Part shown: piece after piece, positions 9,682 to 21,424 of the stretch
Numbering within the stretch: the stretch's first letter is position 1
How the letters are laid out: the number at the start of each line of letters is the position of its first letter
DNA from: Pseudopyrenochaeta lycopersici
Taxonomy: Eukaryota; Ascomycota; Dothideomycetes; Pleosporales; Pseudopyrenochaetaceae
Direction of reading: 5' to 3'
Length of the DNA stretch: 64,000 bases
NCBI GenBank assembly: GCA_003313425.1
Contig: NHZP01000008.1
Span: 62,001-126,000, forward strand
Notes under the pieces: model-generated
Seen by the model: only the letters and a program-made list of their open reading frames with translations
Databases searched by the model: none
Told to the model about the DNA's origin: nothing
Program-made: the position numbers and the translations under genes

Positions 9682-10252
9682 GGACCAATTTGGGGCCCAT
9701 AATGGAAGTGTCATGCCGGACTCCAGAAGACCGAGCTCGGGAGGTTGGCAATGGTGGAGGATATTTAATGTTTGTGTACAATCTATAATTCAACGCGCAA
9801 AGCCGGAGTAGGTCTCGTCAAGGCTACTTACATAGTCAATGGTGAACTCAGTCTCCTGATCCAGACCATCCCGTATATGCTTTTCCGCCGATCGATGCCT
9901 ACACCGGGAGCATATAATCCCATCAACGCGTAGACCTTGTCGCGTGAGTCTGTTGCTCCAAAAGAGCAATATCCTGAGACGTGGTCTAGTATTATACTGT
10001 TGTAATCGAATCTATCTTCAAGTTCGTTTTTTGAGCGACTGGCTAATTTGTCTAATTTTAGAACAGTGTTTACAGCTGAGAAACTCTGTCGCATATTTCT
10101 TCTATCCACATGCATCCTCGCACATGCTAGTACGAATGCAGGCCAAGGAAGATTCTCATACCCGCACCGAATAGTTCCACGGAGAATTTGGTTCCCATTG
10201 CACTAAAGACTACTTCCTGCACAATCCATGCGCTTGTCTCCTATCTGACTGC
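9682..10252 (-). pseudogene. HET-domain (heterokaryon incompatibility) pseudogene fragment
   Basis: On the minus strand three HET landmarks occur in the right order but different frames: SAWIVQEVVFS (about 10235-10205), DSRDKVYALMGL (about 9950-9915) and LPLWAPNWS (9708-9682). One longer open piece at 9828-10115 bridges the middle. Breaks include an in-frame TAG upstream of the first motif and frame changes near 10195 and 9880. A GTAAGT at about 9833 looks like a surviving intron donor. The N-terminal ALSYxWG core is not found upstream, so the gene is both 5'-truncated and broken. Intact HET proteins trigger cell death on non-self fusion. Confidence 0.8.
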
Positions 10253-10303
10253 ATTGTAAACTATGGCGTAGAGGTTGTAGTAGGATAATAGGAAAAAGAA
10301 AAA

Positions 10304-10337
10304 GGGGGAGGGGAGGGGTAGTGGACAGATGGAGGGG
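10304..10337 (+). other. G-run cluster, possible G-quadruplex
   Basis: Runs of four or five G at 10304-10308, 10310-10313, 10315-10318 and 10334-10337 lie inside a purine-only stretch. They sit at the broken 5' edge of the HET relic. The quadruplex potential is inferred from the pattern. Confidence 0.4.
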
Positions 10338-10731
10338 CAAAGGGCAATATATTAGGGTAGGTGGCCTAATCGCTGAGCAAATAACTCCCGCTCACTGCTT
10401 CTACCGGAGATGGTACCTTGCGTTATGAACCCAAGTGAAAATCACTTGAACCACAGCGCGATCATTAATTACTTCATTTCTAGAGACCCTTGCTCAACAC
10501 TATAGTCATTTCTTTCCTCGCTTATATGGTTTCACACGAAGGAATGTGGCATCGGATATATCGTCTAAATAGTGTCGGCACATAAAGTATAATTCCTTGA
10601 TGGACTGAGAACGGTTTGACATCGAAAAAGACCACATGACTGATAGACGAGCAGCATTGGTTGGTAAAGATTGTCTTGTACGATGATGATTCACAAAACT
10701 TACAGAATAGAATTTATGCGTAACTGCTTAT

Positions 10732-10940
10732 TGTTGGAGACAACGCGCCGCGAAATGTTGTGCCGCGCTGCTCGCGCTCTAAGTACAGCAACAGATTTCT
10801 ACGCTCAACCTCGAGCTTGTGCGCTGGCCTCTGTGGTGGACTTTGCCCAATCAGACTGTATAGCTGGCTCCTACGAGTCTCCTCTAATATATCACCTAGG
10901 CTACTGTTATCCTTATTTTTCTCCACATTTTTCTGTAACA
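10732..10940. repeat. solo-LTR-like repeat (TGTTGG...GTAACA), copy 1
   Basis: A 209-bp unit starting TGTTGGAGACAACGCGCC and ending TTCTGTAACA has the TG...CA ends and short inverted termini (TGTT/AACA) of fungal LTRs. A diverged relative of its first ~115 bp is at 59076. No flanking 5-bp duplication is apparent (CTTAT versus ATCAA), so the solo-LTR call is tentative. The repeat relationship is firmer. Confidence 0.55.
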
Positions 10941-11521
10941 ATCAAATGAATGCTGGTGTGGCACTGTTCAGAAGAAGGGCGTGCGTGAATTTGCATACCT
11001 GTGGTCAACGACAGTCCAATTCTGTTCACAACGACAACGACTTTTAGTCCTTCACCTATGCTGTTTCTAAGCGCACCGTTGTACGCGACGCAAAAGAAGA
11101 AATTGTTTGCTAATCATATTAGAAATTTGTAGAATTCCATTCATTTCAATTCAATCCGATGAGAAATCGACGTACTGTTACGTGCAAGGCGCTCCGAGCG
11201 GACTCTGTCAGAGGCGCAGTGGGTTAGGTTTGTGGGGGCGAAGATTCGTTTCCTGGGTATCCTTGAAGGAGAAACGGCATGCAAGCTTATCGTGGAAGAT
11301 AATTAAGTGCATAGTCTGGAGTTAATCCGGTAGGAGGAATAAATGGTACGAGCTAAAAGGTGTTGGTTCTGCTACCGCACCAATGAGGTAACGTTGCAGC
11401 CTGGTGTACACAGCCTCCCGGACCGAATCCCTTTCAGCTTAAGAACTCAAGACACTCAGGTACAGACCCATTATTTCTCTTCGTACCACCGCAATTGATT
11501 TTGGAACCATTTGTACCTGTG
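10941..11521. other. intergenic, nothing recognised
   Basis: Between the LTR-like repeat and the 2EXR gene. Only short overlapping frames with no motif. It should include the promoter of the 2EXR gene. Confidence 0.4.
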
Positions 11522-12352
11522 ATGATGCAGCAAACGACAGCGAACCCCGGTAGCGCTCAACATGAGACTGAGGTCCGGGGGAACGGCCCTCTCACGGGCT
11601 TGAACAAATTACCACTTGAACTGCGAAACGAAATCTACTGTCATGTTATACGTGATCTCTTTGCTCTCTATATCCCAGAAGACTTCGAAGGGTCAACGCT
11701 CAGCTTCCTTAAAAAAAGACTTCCCTTCTGTCTTCGCCTCAACCACCAGACGTACGATGAAGCAGCCACGGCGTTCCTACTCCGCACTTTGTGCATTATG
11801 GAAAGCGCGAATGTTCCCGAACCCGACTCCCTTCTCTTGCAGATTCCGAGCTCTATCATGTTCAAGCGAGTTCGTCACCTCCAATTTACTCGGCCGCAAG
11901 ATATTTCTGCGATTGATACTTCCACTGAGACTATGCCATCATCTAAATCTGCTTCTTACGCGCATGAAGTCATGTCGCGCTGTCCCGGACTTCTGGAACT
12001 TACTATGAGCGTCACGGCTACTATGCTACTCGAGGCAGTCAAGGAGCCGGACACGCCGCGATTGCGAACAATGGAGGAGATCGACGAATTATTCAAGTTT
12101 ACGCACATACTTGAGCACGATGGTCTGCAAAAGCTTCAACTGCTTTGTATCGATGCGTGCACAAATGCTCATCTTTTCGGTCAACCTTATTCCGACATTT
12201 TCACGCCATTTACCGAGTGGTTTATGCAGGAAGCGAGCAGCAGAGGGCGCAATATCTCTTTCAACCTTAGAATTTCCCCTCCATGGCAATACCCCCCTTT
12301 TCATCCAGGGCCAGATTGGGCTGTACGTGGTTATATTACGTCGTACTATTAG
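11522..12352 (+). CDS. 2EXR / F-box-like domain protein
   Basis: Single exon, 276 aa, using the first ATG in the open frame (11522). The N-terminal part holds the motif LNKLPLELRNEIYCHVI, the start of the fungal 2EXR (F-box-like) domain, followed by FCLRLNHQTYDEAATAFL, the usual second conserved block in which a residue chain ends in a cytoplasmic alpha/beta region. There is no signal peptide or membrane segment. These proteins are numerous and fast-evolving in Pezizomycotina. Their biochemical role is unknown, although an adaptor role like that of F-box proteins is often proposed. It is one of four 2EXR genes in this window. Confidence 0.75.
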   Translation: MMQQTTANPGSAQHETEVRGNGPLTGLNKLPLELRNEIYCHVIRDLFALYIPEDFEGSTLSFLKKRLPFCLRLNHQTYDEAATAFLLRTLCIMESANVPEPDSLLLQIPSSIMFKRVRHLQFTRPQDISAIDTSTETMPSSKSASYAHEVMSRCPGLLELTMSVTATMLLEAVKEPDTPRLRTMEEIDELFKFTHILEHDGLQKLQLLCIDACTNAHLFGQPYSDIFTPFTEWFMQEASSRGRNISFNLRISPPWQYPPFHPGPDWAVRGYITSYY

Positions 12353-12626
12353 CGGGATACCATTGGGTGAGACAAGGCATCGCAAAGGGCTGTTTTTGGG
12401 ACTTCACCGCGATTCAAATACGCGGTGTGGTACTGATTAACTTGAGAGCCAGAGTGGAGGGAAGTTAAAGTCTACAGCCGCGGTCCTTCGTTGCGTGGTG
12501 GCCAGGTAGCGCGTCCTGCGTGCTCATGACGACATCGTAAACCATGACAGTTTGTAGACTTGAATCTTCGACGACCGCAACTCCACGACTAAGAATGCCA
12601 ACTTTGACAAAACGTCACTGCTAGTC

Positions 12627-13540
12627 ATGCCAGAATTAGAGACGGTAATCTGCGACATTACTCCTAATATCACTACCTTTTCCGTACCTTTCAACCGCTT
12701 CGCCCCGTTCGGATATCGAAAGTTTGTTGCCGTTGGAAACCGTGCTACAGCAATTCGCTTGCAAGGTGACCGTATTCTGCTCCTTAATCCCGTGCCGCTT
12801 GAGACTTGCATACTAGCCAAACTTAATGCAATCGGCGGCGTGCATTTCATTGCATCTGATCTGGGACACCATCTTTTCATCGCAGACTACTTGAAAGTCT
12901 GGCCAGATGCGAAGACTATCGGTGTGCCGGGCCTGGAGAGCAAGCGAAAAGACGTGCATTGGGACTTTATTTGCGGGGATTGGCGTCGAGGCGGGCCGGA
13001 AGATGAGTTTACGTTTGCGGAAGATATGGAGACGGTGTTGTTCGAAGGGTTCATTACATATGCTGTAGCATGGTACCATAAGCCGAGTAGGACATTGATT
13101 CAGTCGGATCTGATGATGAATCTACCATGCACAGAGGTAAGCAGAGATGAAGATCTCTCGTTCTGTCACCAACAATGGCTTCGTGCTCGAGTATTGAAGC
13201 TAATAATGCCATACAGCAATACCATCCATCGTCAGCTGATCAGGGCATCTTCTCGCGCGAATTTGCAAAGCGCGCACATCCACGATCCGTATGGTTCAAG
13301 CGTTTGATCTACTATATCGCTGTTGTAGACTACTCATTGATGCGGCGGGATGCGAAAAGAGTTGCTGAGTGGGATATAGATCGCATCATTCCATGCCATG
13401 GGGATGTCATCGAGAGCGGTGGAAACAGGGCGTGGACGGAGGGATATGATTGGTATCTCCACGGTGATCCGGAGCCTGGATGGCTATTGCGGGCGAAGGT
13501 ACCTGTTATGAAGCTTATGCGGAAGTTATTCTTGGCGTAA
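12627..13540 (+). CDS. DUF4336-type protein (metallo-beta-lactamase-like)
   Basis: Exons 12627-13136 and 13217-13540, with an 80-bp phase-0 intron, GTAAGC donor and ACAG acceptor. The product is 277 aa. It begins MPELETVICDITPNITTFSVPF, followed by RFAPFGYRKFVAVGNRATAIRL, then SDLGHHLFIADYLKVWPDAK, and ends with a conserved DRIIPCHGDVIESGG block. These are the hallmarks of DUF4336 proteins, which are distant relatives of metallo-beta-lactamase hydrolases. The GHH motif and the late PCHGD may carry residues equivalent to metal ligands, but the full HxHxDH signature is absent. No substrate can be assigned. Confidence 0.78.
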
Positions 13541-14029
13541 CAGGGCGGTGTCAATTCAGACAAAGGCGATGGCTTGACCGCAGTGGATGTAATGCTGGAA
13601 GATGCCAGGAGCTTGTACATATTTTTAAAGGCAACCACAGAATCCAACTACATAATACAAGGTAACACACCGAAGGTTTTCACGTAATCCAATTCGAAAT
13701 ATCAGGCGTCACACTACCGTATTCTGATGCGATAACTTGAACAGCAGAAGCACTGTTGCCGCATACCACAACGGAGTGTGATCTGCAATGACTGCACTAA
13801 GGATCGCAGGCATCAACGGTTAGGTAAGCATGGCGGGAAAAGGGCTTGAAGAGGCATGCGGAGATGCGGAAGTGATGTCGGATCGTCTTCAGCTCAATGT
13901 CTCTATATTGGACTGGGATACAATTGCGATGCGGAACTTGGGGATGAATATTATACTGGAAGCGAAAGAAGAATGAGCTCATGACATGATTAGAACGGTT
14001 AAAAGTTATACATAAGAAAATGTATTGTA
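13541..14029. other. convergent intergenic region
   Basis: Lies between the 3' ends of the DUF4336-type gene and VPS8, so it should hold both 3' UTRs. No feature seen. Confidence 0.4.
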
Positions 14030-17000
14030 TCAACACAGTGGGCACTTTAGCCTCGTTTGGTGCGGTCTCGATGCATCCTCGTTTCCACTCGCTGTCACAT
14101 TTGCCTTCTCTAGACATCCTTTGTGCCATAGATGCCGACAAGCGAACAGCACAAGTGCGGAAGCCTTGTCGCTTCCCTCTTCTTCCATATCGACATTTAT
14201 ATCCGCCTGACTCGGACGTTTCCCCTTTCCCTTCCCACCAGCAGAGTCTAAGTCTTCGCCATTACCGCCTTCCTCTATCCGTATCCTTACTCTTTCTTGT
14301 CGTCGCTCCCACGCCTCCCATATACTACCGCCCGCACCAGGTCCCCATGTTCTCTTCTTACATCCCTCGCATACTTGTCCCCGTGGTCTCCATCCGTGTT
14401 TCCTAAGCTCTGTAATCTCATTAACATGCTCAAAGCTTTCCTTATCGAGGAAGCGATTGGCGAGATTAAGGATTGTCTCTTCAAATGTGTACGCCGCAAA
14501 TATCTCAGCAAGAACGGAGCGCAGATCTAAAAGAGAGGGCGAGTATGTGTGTGTTGCGCGGGTAAGGAAGCATCGTAGGATGCGCAGAAAAGATGGGTTG
14601 CTTTGAGCCTGTGATTGTGTATGATGCAGAGGCGGGCGAGATGGATTCGACTGTGCCATGGTGTTGGTTGCTGCTGTTTTCCGTGTGGGTGGAATGGTAG
14701 TAGAGGCGAGGAGAGCGGAAAAGGTCTGTTGAACAGAGGATCGGAGTGAAGAGACGATGCGAGCTGTGTCAATGGTATCAGATGGGTTGATGTTTGACGA
14801 CGCTAAGGCGGCATCGAGATCACTGACGGCGCTTGACGTATCTCGAATAAGTCTAACAGCTGTGTCGACAAGGTCGAGCCAGAGAAGCTCGTCCAGAGCG
14901 AGGTCTACTTCTCGAACTTCGCCATACGCTGATTTACGCCTGTCTGCTGTCGATTCTGGCGCTCGTTCTGTCGAACTTGTCTGCCCTTTGCATAGCCATA
15001 TGCCAACTTTAACGTACTTCTGAATGTCTTCCAGCAGGTCATGGATGGCTTCTTCAGTGTTCGCCACATCCGGACTCTCAGCAGCAGCTCCAATGAGCCC
15101 CGTCAGCGCAGTCTCAAGTGTGCTAAGATGTTTCACCAGACGATCCATGGCATCCCTGACAAGGCCATCGCGAGCCATGAGGATGACCGCTGCATCCACA
15201 ACCCCACTCTGTTCTAGCGCTGGAAGGACAGGGTCCAATCTCAAGTCGCCTGACTTGAGCAGACTGACGAAGTCCGCAACGTGCGAGCTATTATATGTGC
15301 ACATGAGCTGTACGTAGCGTTCGATGAAGCCGACTGGGAGATTCTCGTCGATCAATGTGCTCTCGCCAGCCTGTATCTTTGCATGCTCCGGCTCGATGAG
15401 CGCCTCCAGGAAATGGTACTGGGCATCCGAGTCGTCTTCAATGGCGTCTAGGACAGGTTCAAGGAGATCTCGCGCATACTGGCGAAGGACTATTGCAGTT
15501 TGTGATGCATCCACAGCAGCCAATTCCGTCGCCCGATTGACGATGACAGCCTTGACTTCGTTGACTTGCTTTTTGATTAGACCTTTACTCGGGTGCAGGA
15601 CATCACTAATGCAGCCAAAGACTGCCTCTTCGTCTTCTGTATCGTCCAGGTATGCCTCCAGCAATTTGGCATATTGGTGCGCACCGCGATATACGGATTT
15701 CAACACACGATGAAAGCCAGCCTTCTCAAAGAGGGGAACTAGATTTTGTGGGTTTGGCGGATGGTAGACAGAGAGTAGGTACTCTACAGAGAGCTGGCAG
15801 TCCTCCTTGATGACCACTGTGGGAAATTGACAGAGTCCAACCAGAACCTGATGTAGGGAGGTTCCTGGGAGCATGATATGTTGAGGATATTTGGGCAAGT
15901 TCCGGGCTATGAACATGTAAAAGTAGATGATATCTTCAACGTCGAAATTTTCTGTGGTCATGATGCCGAAAAGAATGTTGATAATGTACTGCCGAGTAGG
16001 TGTGAGGGCAGAACCATGCTGTGTGCCATTGACATGGGTTCCGTTGGCGGCGTCCGGTTCTCCGTTCAAAAAGGAATCTTCAAAACCTTCGTTGAGCATG
16101 CTCATGAAGCTCGATGCGTCAAATTCCAGCACTAGCTGCAAATACGGGAAAGGTGGCTCGGGTCCTTTGTCAGTTCGTGTGAGAATGACTTCACCAGAAC
16201 CTGGAGGCCACTGCAAGTTCTTTCCTGAAAACAGGAAACGATACATATCCTTCTTAGCGCTGTATGCTTGTTCGTCCTCCATAAAGGTGCCACCCGGATA
16301 CACGCGTCCTGTGAAGGTGTATGATAGATACGGGAAGATCTTCTTTGCTGAAATCATGTAGACGTTCTCAGTTTCATCTACATCAAAGTCCACGAGTTTG
16401 ATGAGTTCTAGGATGTTGGTGAGCGGCGTGATATAGTCGCCGATCGCACGTGTCCAGACGTATATCAGAGCGTCGTACAGAACGTATTGCTGGCAGAGCA
16501 TTGTCACTTGGTTAATGTCCATTGTGTCTGTGCTGAGCCGGCATATCATCTCCTCTAGCCGACTGGCACGGTTGGCTGACGCATAGAAAGTGATGAGGTC
16601 TTTCAAGACATTAGGTGGTACAGCGTTGATCTCATCATCGAGAATATAAGGTTCGAGAGTTTCGAAAAAGGGTTGCTCAGCCGAGCCTTCTTCAAAGGCA
16701 TCGAACACCTCTTCAAAAAGGAAGCCAAGCTCTTTCATGCTGAGCAGGCCGGTGAAGACAACCTCGGCGAGCTCTTTGAGTCGCTGGGTTCTTGACTCGT
16801 CATCGCGATCGTCTCGTGAGAAGGTATACTTCAAGGATGCAGAGATCATTTCAAAGAGCTTCTCCTGCACGAGAACATGGCGCGCTTTGTCGTCCTCTGG
16901 TAGACCTACTGTCAGTTTATCTGCATCGCCAACATAATAGGATGTCGCCAGGCCAATGGCGGCTATGAAGTCGCCGTCTTCCATTAGTGCCATGAGTCGA

Positions 17001-18953
17001 TCGGCCCAGTTGGACAGCGTGCCAATGGAAACATCGTTGAAGCCGAGTAAAAACAAGCGACCCTTGTAGGCTCGAAAGCTCATGTAAAAAGCGTCTGCTA
17101 CGACACCGTGCATGGATGTATCCTGCTCGTCTAGCTGCTCGATTACCGGTTTGAGCTGCCGCGAGAACAGATCCGAGTGGTACATGTGTTTTTGCAATAG
17201 ATCAAACGAGTCTGTCATTCGCAGGGTGTTATCCTCTAGGATGACCAAGCGCTGGCTGATGGTCAGTACACCCAGTACTGATCGGCTGAGCCACTGGACG
17301 GCAACTATGGCCTCATTTGCTTTCCACCGACTTCGCGGTCGAAATCGTAGCTCAGTAGGCTTCTCTTTCTCTGTGGGTGAAGCAACAATACTGTCCACGT
17401 CCAGTATAGTCAAAACATTGGACCAGCAGTAGACCAATTTAGTCTTCGACACTGCTTTATTTGTGCCACTGGACGGGTGCTTGAGCTTTACGGCCGGGAA
17501 CCACGCCAAGCATCCACTTAATGCACTGTGGGGGGCGATCTCTTTGGGTCGAGGTGCCTTGTGTTGCGTTTGCGCAACTGGCGTTGTTGACACAATGACA
17601 AGCAGATATGGAGTCAGAAGAGCGGTCAAACCCATGTCGTCTGTTGGCTGCTCAACATTGCCCAAGGGGAGAGGGGAGAATGCCAGAACAGAACTCGGTT
17701 TTCGTGGCTTCTCGAGAGATTTGGCCGACAGTGGATATCTTCCGAGGATGCGAGTGATCTTCACTGTCCGCGCAATAGCTCCAAGCCCGCGAGTTGCAAG
17801 GTGGGAGAAAGCCATGCCACCGTCGTCGGCAGAGACGAGGGCGGTGTGGCGGGTTCCAAGGAAGCCCAAATGAAGGATTGCCACACCAGACACATGGCCA
17901 TCCGACCTTTTGTCGTCCAAGCTTGCTCGGTCTAGAGGAGGAATGTGCAGAAACGGTTTTGCTGGTTTGGCCAACTCCCAGGTGAATATGTGGCCGGTCG
18001 CATGTCCGCCAGCCACGGTTGAATGGTCAGCGGAAAGGGCTAAGGCAGTGATAGGACCACATTCCACAGCTATCATACAGATTAGATTAAAGCATAATTA
18101 AAGCATAGTATGTGTTATTGCGTAGGTCGTACCTTTTGTACCAGGTCCGATGATGGACTTCAGCACTTGCTGGTAGTCGAAGACGAGGATGAAGCCCTTG
18201 GAAGTTCCTATGACGAGCGAGACGGTGACGTTGAGGCAAGTCGGCCTCCCAAAATTGCGCTTGCCCACTTCTGAGAAGACCTGGGCGGTGATCTTCTTCA
18301 GTTTGGTCCATCGCACCACCTCCCATGGTGCTTGTGGAGTATCTGCGCCGTCCCCTTCGGCTAGTTGGCGGAATATCAGGTTGCTTGACACTGAAGACTG
18401 GCGCGAGTGTGCCGAGAGGAATGCCGGCGATTGGACGCGAGGAGAGGCCAATGGAGACGGCGAAAGGCGCGAGGAGAAGCGCCGCTCGAAGGGTTGCAGA
18501 GACGTCTGTCGGTGAGGGCGCAGCGAGTTATGTGAGACGGGTACGCTGCTTCCAGGTGAGGACAGGCCAGAGTCCTGCCATGGTCAGAAGGGACGATGGG
18601 ATTGCACGATCATAACATACCAGTATCGACGGCGTCTCATCGGGGGTAGAAGTTGACTCGAGGCTCCCCGGCCTTTCCAGTCTTGGCCTGATGGACAGTT
18701 CAGACGCCGTCTCGTCCTCGAATTGCTGTGGGAAGCTCCGTCTCGTCCTGGCGAAGGTCAAGCCATGGGCGCCGCTTCCTATTGACTCCAGCTCTTCCCC
18801 GTCTGCCTCTTCTGCGGCATGGTCTTGGATCGCACTTTCCTCGGCCAGCTCGTCCCCGCCGGACAAAAGACCCGCCGCGCCGTCGTGGGTGTCGCTGCCA
18901 TCTCCGTGGTCATGGTGAGCGCTGGAGTGGCTCTCTCCCGAATCTGAGCTCAT
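14030..18953 (-). CDS. VPS8: Vps8, CORVET endosomal tethering complex subunit
   Basis: Exons 18953-18621, 18505-18133 and 18069-14030, with introns of 115 and 63 bp. The product is 1581 aa, the usual size. The acidic, Ser/His-rich N-terminus (residues 1-110) is followed by LQPFERRF and HSRQSSVSS, conserved before the WD40 propeller (LVIGTSKGFILVFDY, then ALALSADHSTVAGGHATGHI). A long alpha-solenoid with clathrin-repeat character follows. The C-terminus is a RING-like domain: CEGC, CRHLWHKGC and a final CPLC that ends the protein. In yeast Vps8 binds Rab5/Vps21 on early endosomes and gives CORVET its specificity. It is divergent from the GPALPP gene. Confidence 0.92.
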
Positions 18954-19386
18954 GGGGCTCGTTCGCTATGGAGCATCGCTTCACACGGACATTTGGCAGG
19001 GGCGGTATATGACCAATGCCTATTGTCGGCTCTTTTTATATCTTGCCAGCTCTGGGACGAAGTGGAGGGACGGCGACCGCGGGGATGTTTGGGAGCGGTT
19101 CGCGACACGGGATGCTGGTGCCTGCGGATATGGCGGATTCGGCGCAAGGGGTTGGCGGCGGAGGGGTCAAAGCAGGGTCGAGGATGAGCTGCAAGGTAGA
19201 CAGAGCGACGTCCAGGGCACAGATGAACTCCAGAGAGCCTTGACGGGGGGAGTGCGGGTATCAAGCTTCCAGGCGCAGTTCGTACATGGCCGCACATGCC
19301 GGCCATTGGCAGGGCCCAAGCTCCTAACTAAACGTCACTTCTCACAGCAGCTTCAACCCACCCACACCCATACAGCTGCGCGTACA
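18954..19386. promoter_or_regulatory. shared promoter region of VPS8 and the GPALPP gene
   Basis: 433 bp between two divergent start codons. The open frame of the right-hand gene continues leftwards through this stretch, but the low-complexity translation and the good ATG at 19387 argue that it is untranslated. No clear TATA box. Confidence 0.5.
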
Positions 19387-20322
19387 ATGCCCTCAATCGG
19401 ACCCACGTTACCCCCAACCCTCTCAAAACGCAGTCGCGACGATGATGAAGACCGCGCATCCAGCCCAGACTCCAGCGACAAGCGCCGCAGAGTAATCGGC
19501 CCAGCTCCTCCGCCTTCAACCTCTCCTCCACGCACCGTTGGGCCCTCACTGCCGCCAAATCTCGAGTCGCGTTCAAGCAGCCCAGACAGCGATGTGGGCC
19601 CAGCGCCTCCGCCAGCCTCCAGACCCACGCGTGTCCTAGGACCTGCGCCGCCGCCAGGAGATCTTGGCCAGCGACCGCCCGATGCGCCAGAAGATGACTC
19701 TGACAGCAGCGACGATGACTTCGGTCCTGCACCCCCTCCTGCAGGCGGGCAATACTCAAGCTTTGATAATGGCAGTGGCCGACCTGAAAAGTCAGCCTTC
19801 GATACAGATGCACAATTCTCTGAAACCCCAAAGAAGGCGCAACGCGATGAATGGATGACCCTCCCTCCAACACAAGACGACCTGGCTGCGCGTATGGACC
19901 CTTCGAAACTGCGCGCCCGGAAGTTCAACTCCGGCAAGAGCGCTGGTGGGTCGGGCGGGATGAGCAGCGCATGGACCGAAACCCCAGAGCAGAAGCTCAA
20001 GCGATTGCAGGATGAAGCCATGGGCATATCCACGCCTCCGAACGCGCCCACCGCCCAGCCAGCATCGAAACTAAGCAAGGAAGAGGAAAGAAGGGCGCGG
20101 AAGATGAGGGAGAAGATCGATGCAGCAAGAGGGAAGAGCCTCGTAGAGCAGCATACAGAAAAGGGCACAGGCAAGGAGAAGGAGGATGACCCAAGCAAGC
20201 GTGCCTTTGACTATGAGAAGGACATGGCCGTGAGCGGCACGGTGAATCACAAACAGCGGCGGGAGATGTTGAACAAGTCGAAAGGCTTCAGTGACAGATT
20301 CTCGAGTGGACGCTATCTGTGA
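19387..20322 (+). CDS. GPALPP-motif / DUF3752 protein
   Basis: Single exon, 311 aa from the ATG at 19387. The N-terminal half repeats short G-P-x-(L/P)-P-P motifs (GPTLPPTL, GPAPPPST, GPSLPPNL, GPAPPPAS, GPAPPPGD, GPAPPPAG) separated by acidic Ser/Asp runs. The C-terminal half has the DUF3752 features: RDEWMTLPP, ARKFNSGK, WTETPEQKLKRL, a charged coiled region and a basic end SKGFSDRFSSGRYL. Human GPALPP1 shares this layout. It is nuclear-like and intrinsically disordered. Related proteins have been linked to RNA processing, but no firm function is known. Confidence 0.88.
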   Translation: MPSIGPTLPPTLSKRSRDDDEDRASSPDSSDKRRRVIGPAPPPSTSPPRTVGPSLPPNLESRSSSPDSDVGPAPPPASRPTRVLGPAPPPGDLGQRPPDAPEDDSDSSDDDFGPAPPPAGGQYSSFDNGSGRPEKSAFDTDAQFSETPKKAQRDEWMTLPPTQDDLAARMDPSKLRARKFNSGKSAGGSGGMSSAWTETPEQKLKRLQDEAMGISTPPNAPTAQPASKLSKEEERRARKMREKIDAARGKSLVEQHTEKGTGKEKEDDPSKRAFDYEKDMAVSGTVNHKQRREMLNKSKGFSDRFSSGRYL

Positions 20323-20443
20323 TCTAGGGCAGCTATTGCACAATAAGAAAGACGAAATTTGAGCCCTATCCCGGCAGAGCCTGTTTCCAAGAACGAATAT
20401 CCACTTACCCCCCTCCGATGAACTTCACCATTCATTTCGAAAG

Positions 20444-21237
20444 TCAATACTGCAAGAAATGCGATGGCACACGAAAGCTAACACGATCCCCATACTCGGC
20501 GCGTATACACTCTTTCAATCGCTTGATAGCCTCCTGCAAACCCTCCTTCACCGTCGCCAACCCCGATCTAGATCTCAGCGCCGCAGCGTAGTACTCAAAA
20601 TCAACACTAACCCGTTCAAGCTCTGCCATCATCTTCAACGCATCACTAAACTGCTCCCAGTCCAAGAACTCGGCACCAAGGAGCACCTCCCCCGTCCGAA
20701 GGTGCCCATACGACTCGCGGAGGGGTAAGTAAGTCGAGTCGCTTCTATGCCCAAACATGTCCGAAGTAGTCAGTACGAACTTGATCTTGATACAGTGTAT
20801 GGCGTTGCGCTGCGGCTGGCTCAGCTTCGCGAGGAAACGGAAAAGGCGTGGCGAGTTGAATGCAAAAGTATTAAGTTCAAAGGGGAGCAGGCTAGCTTCA
20901 TTATGCACTTGACGGCATACGCAGAGAAGCGAGAGATGGCGCTGTGCATGTGCTCGTTCTGCCGTGCGCATAGGGACTTGTTCTTGGCCAGGTTTGGGCC
21001 GGAATCTGCCGTTTCGCCAGGTGTGGAGGTAGGTGTGCTCTGGGATAGTCCACAGACCAGAGTCGCTGGTGAACACGTAGGCGTAGATGTTGTTCCGCAG
21101 CTCAGCTGGAAGGCAGAGGAACGGCGATAACATTTTGTTTTGGCGCGTCCTGTATAGACATGGTGAGTACAGTTGGCCTTCAATTGGCATTCGGCGAGGT
21201 AATATGTCATGACTTACATTTCGAGCGTGGTAGCCAT
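20444..21237 (-). CDS. 2EXR / F-box-like domain protein
   Basis: Exons 21237-21218 (20 nt, coding for six full codons and part of a seventh) and 21149-20444, with a 68-bp intron using a GTAAGT donor and TACAG acceptor. The product is 241 aa. The open frame alone would start further upstream inside the intron. The tiny first exon gives a clean ATG and frame. MLSPFLCLPAELRNNIYAYVF opens the 2EXR domain, and LSLLCVCRQVHNEASLLPF is its second block. The central FRFLAKLSQPQRNAIHCIKIKF matches the usual helix-strand region. No known biochemical role. Confidence 0.78.
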
Positions 21238-21424
21238 ATCACTCGTCACAAGCACACTACAAGATTTTGCGTACTCAGTTGTTCAAAATTCTGCTCGATT
21301 TGTACTCTCCATTCGCTATTGTAGTTAGATGGCAGAACTTGTTGCATGAGTGGTGTAGCAGAGCTGAAGGCGTTCCGGCGGGGCTCAACAGCCACTTGTA
21401 CGCTTCGCCCCTCACCTCAACCAT

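Noticed and set aside
18952..19386. upstream extension of the GPALPP open frame
   Set aside because: The translation before 19387 is low-complexity and overlaps the VPS8 promoter. The ATG at 19387 begins the conserved GP motif.
19387..20198. long minus-strand frames antisense to the GPALPP gene
   Set aside because: The repetitive Pro/Gly coding sequence opens the opposite strand. The plus-strand product has clear family motifs.
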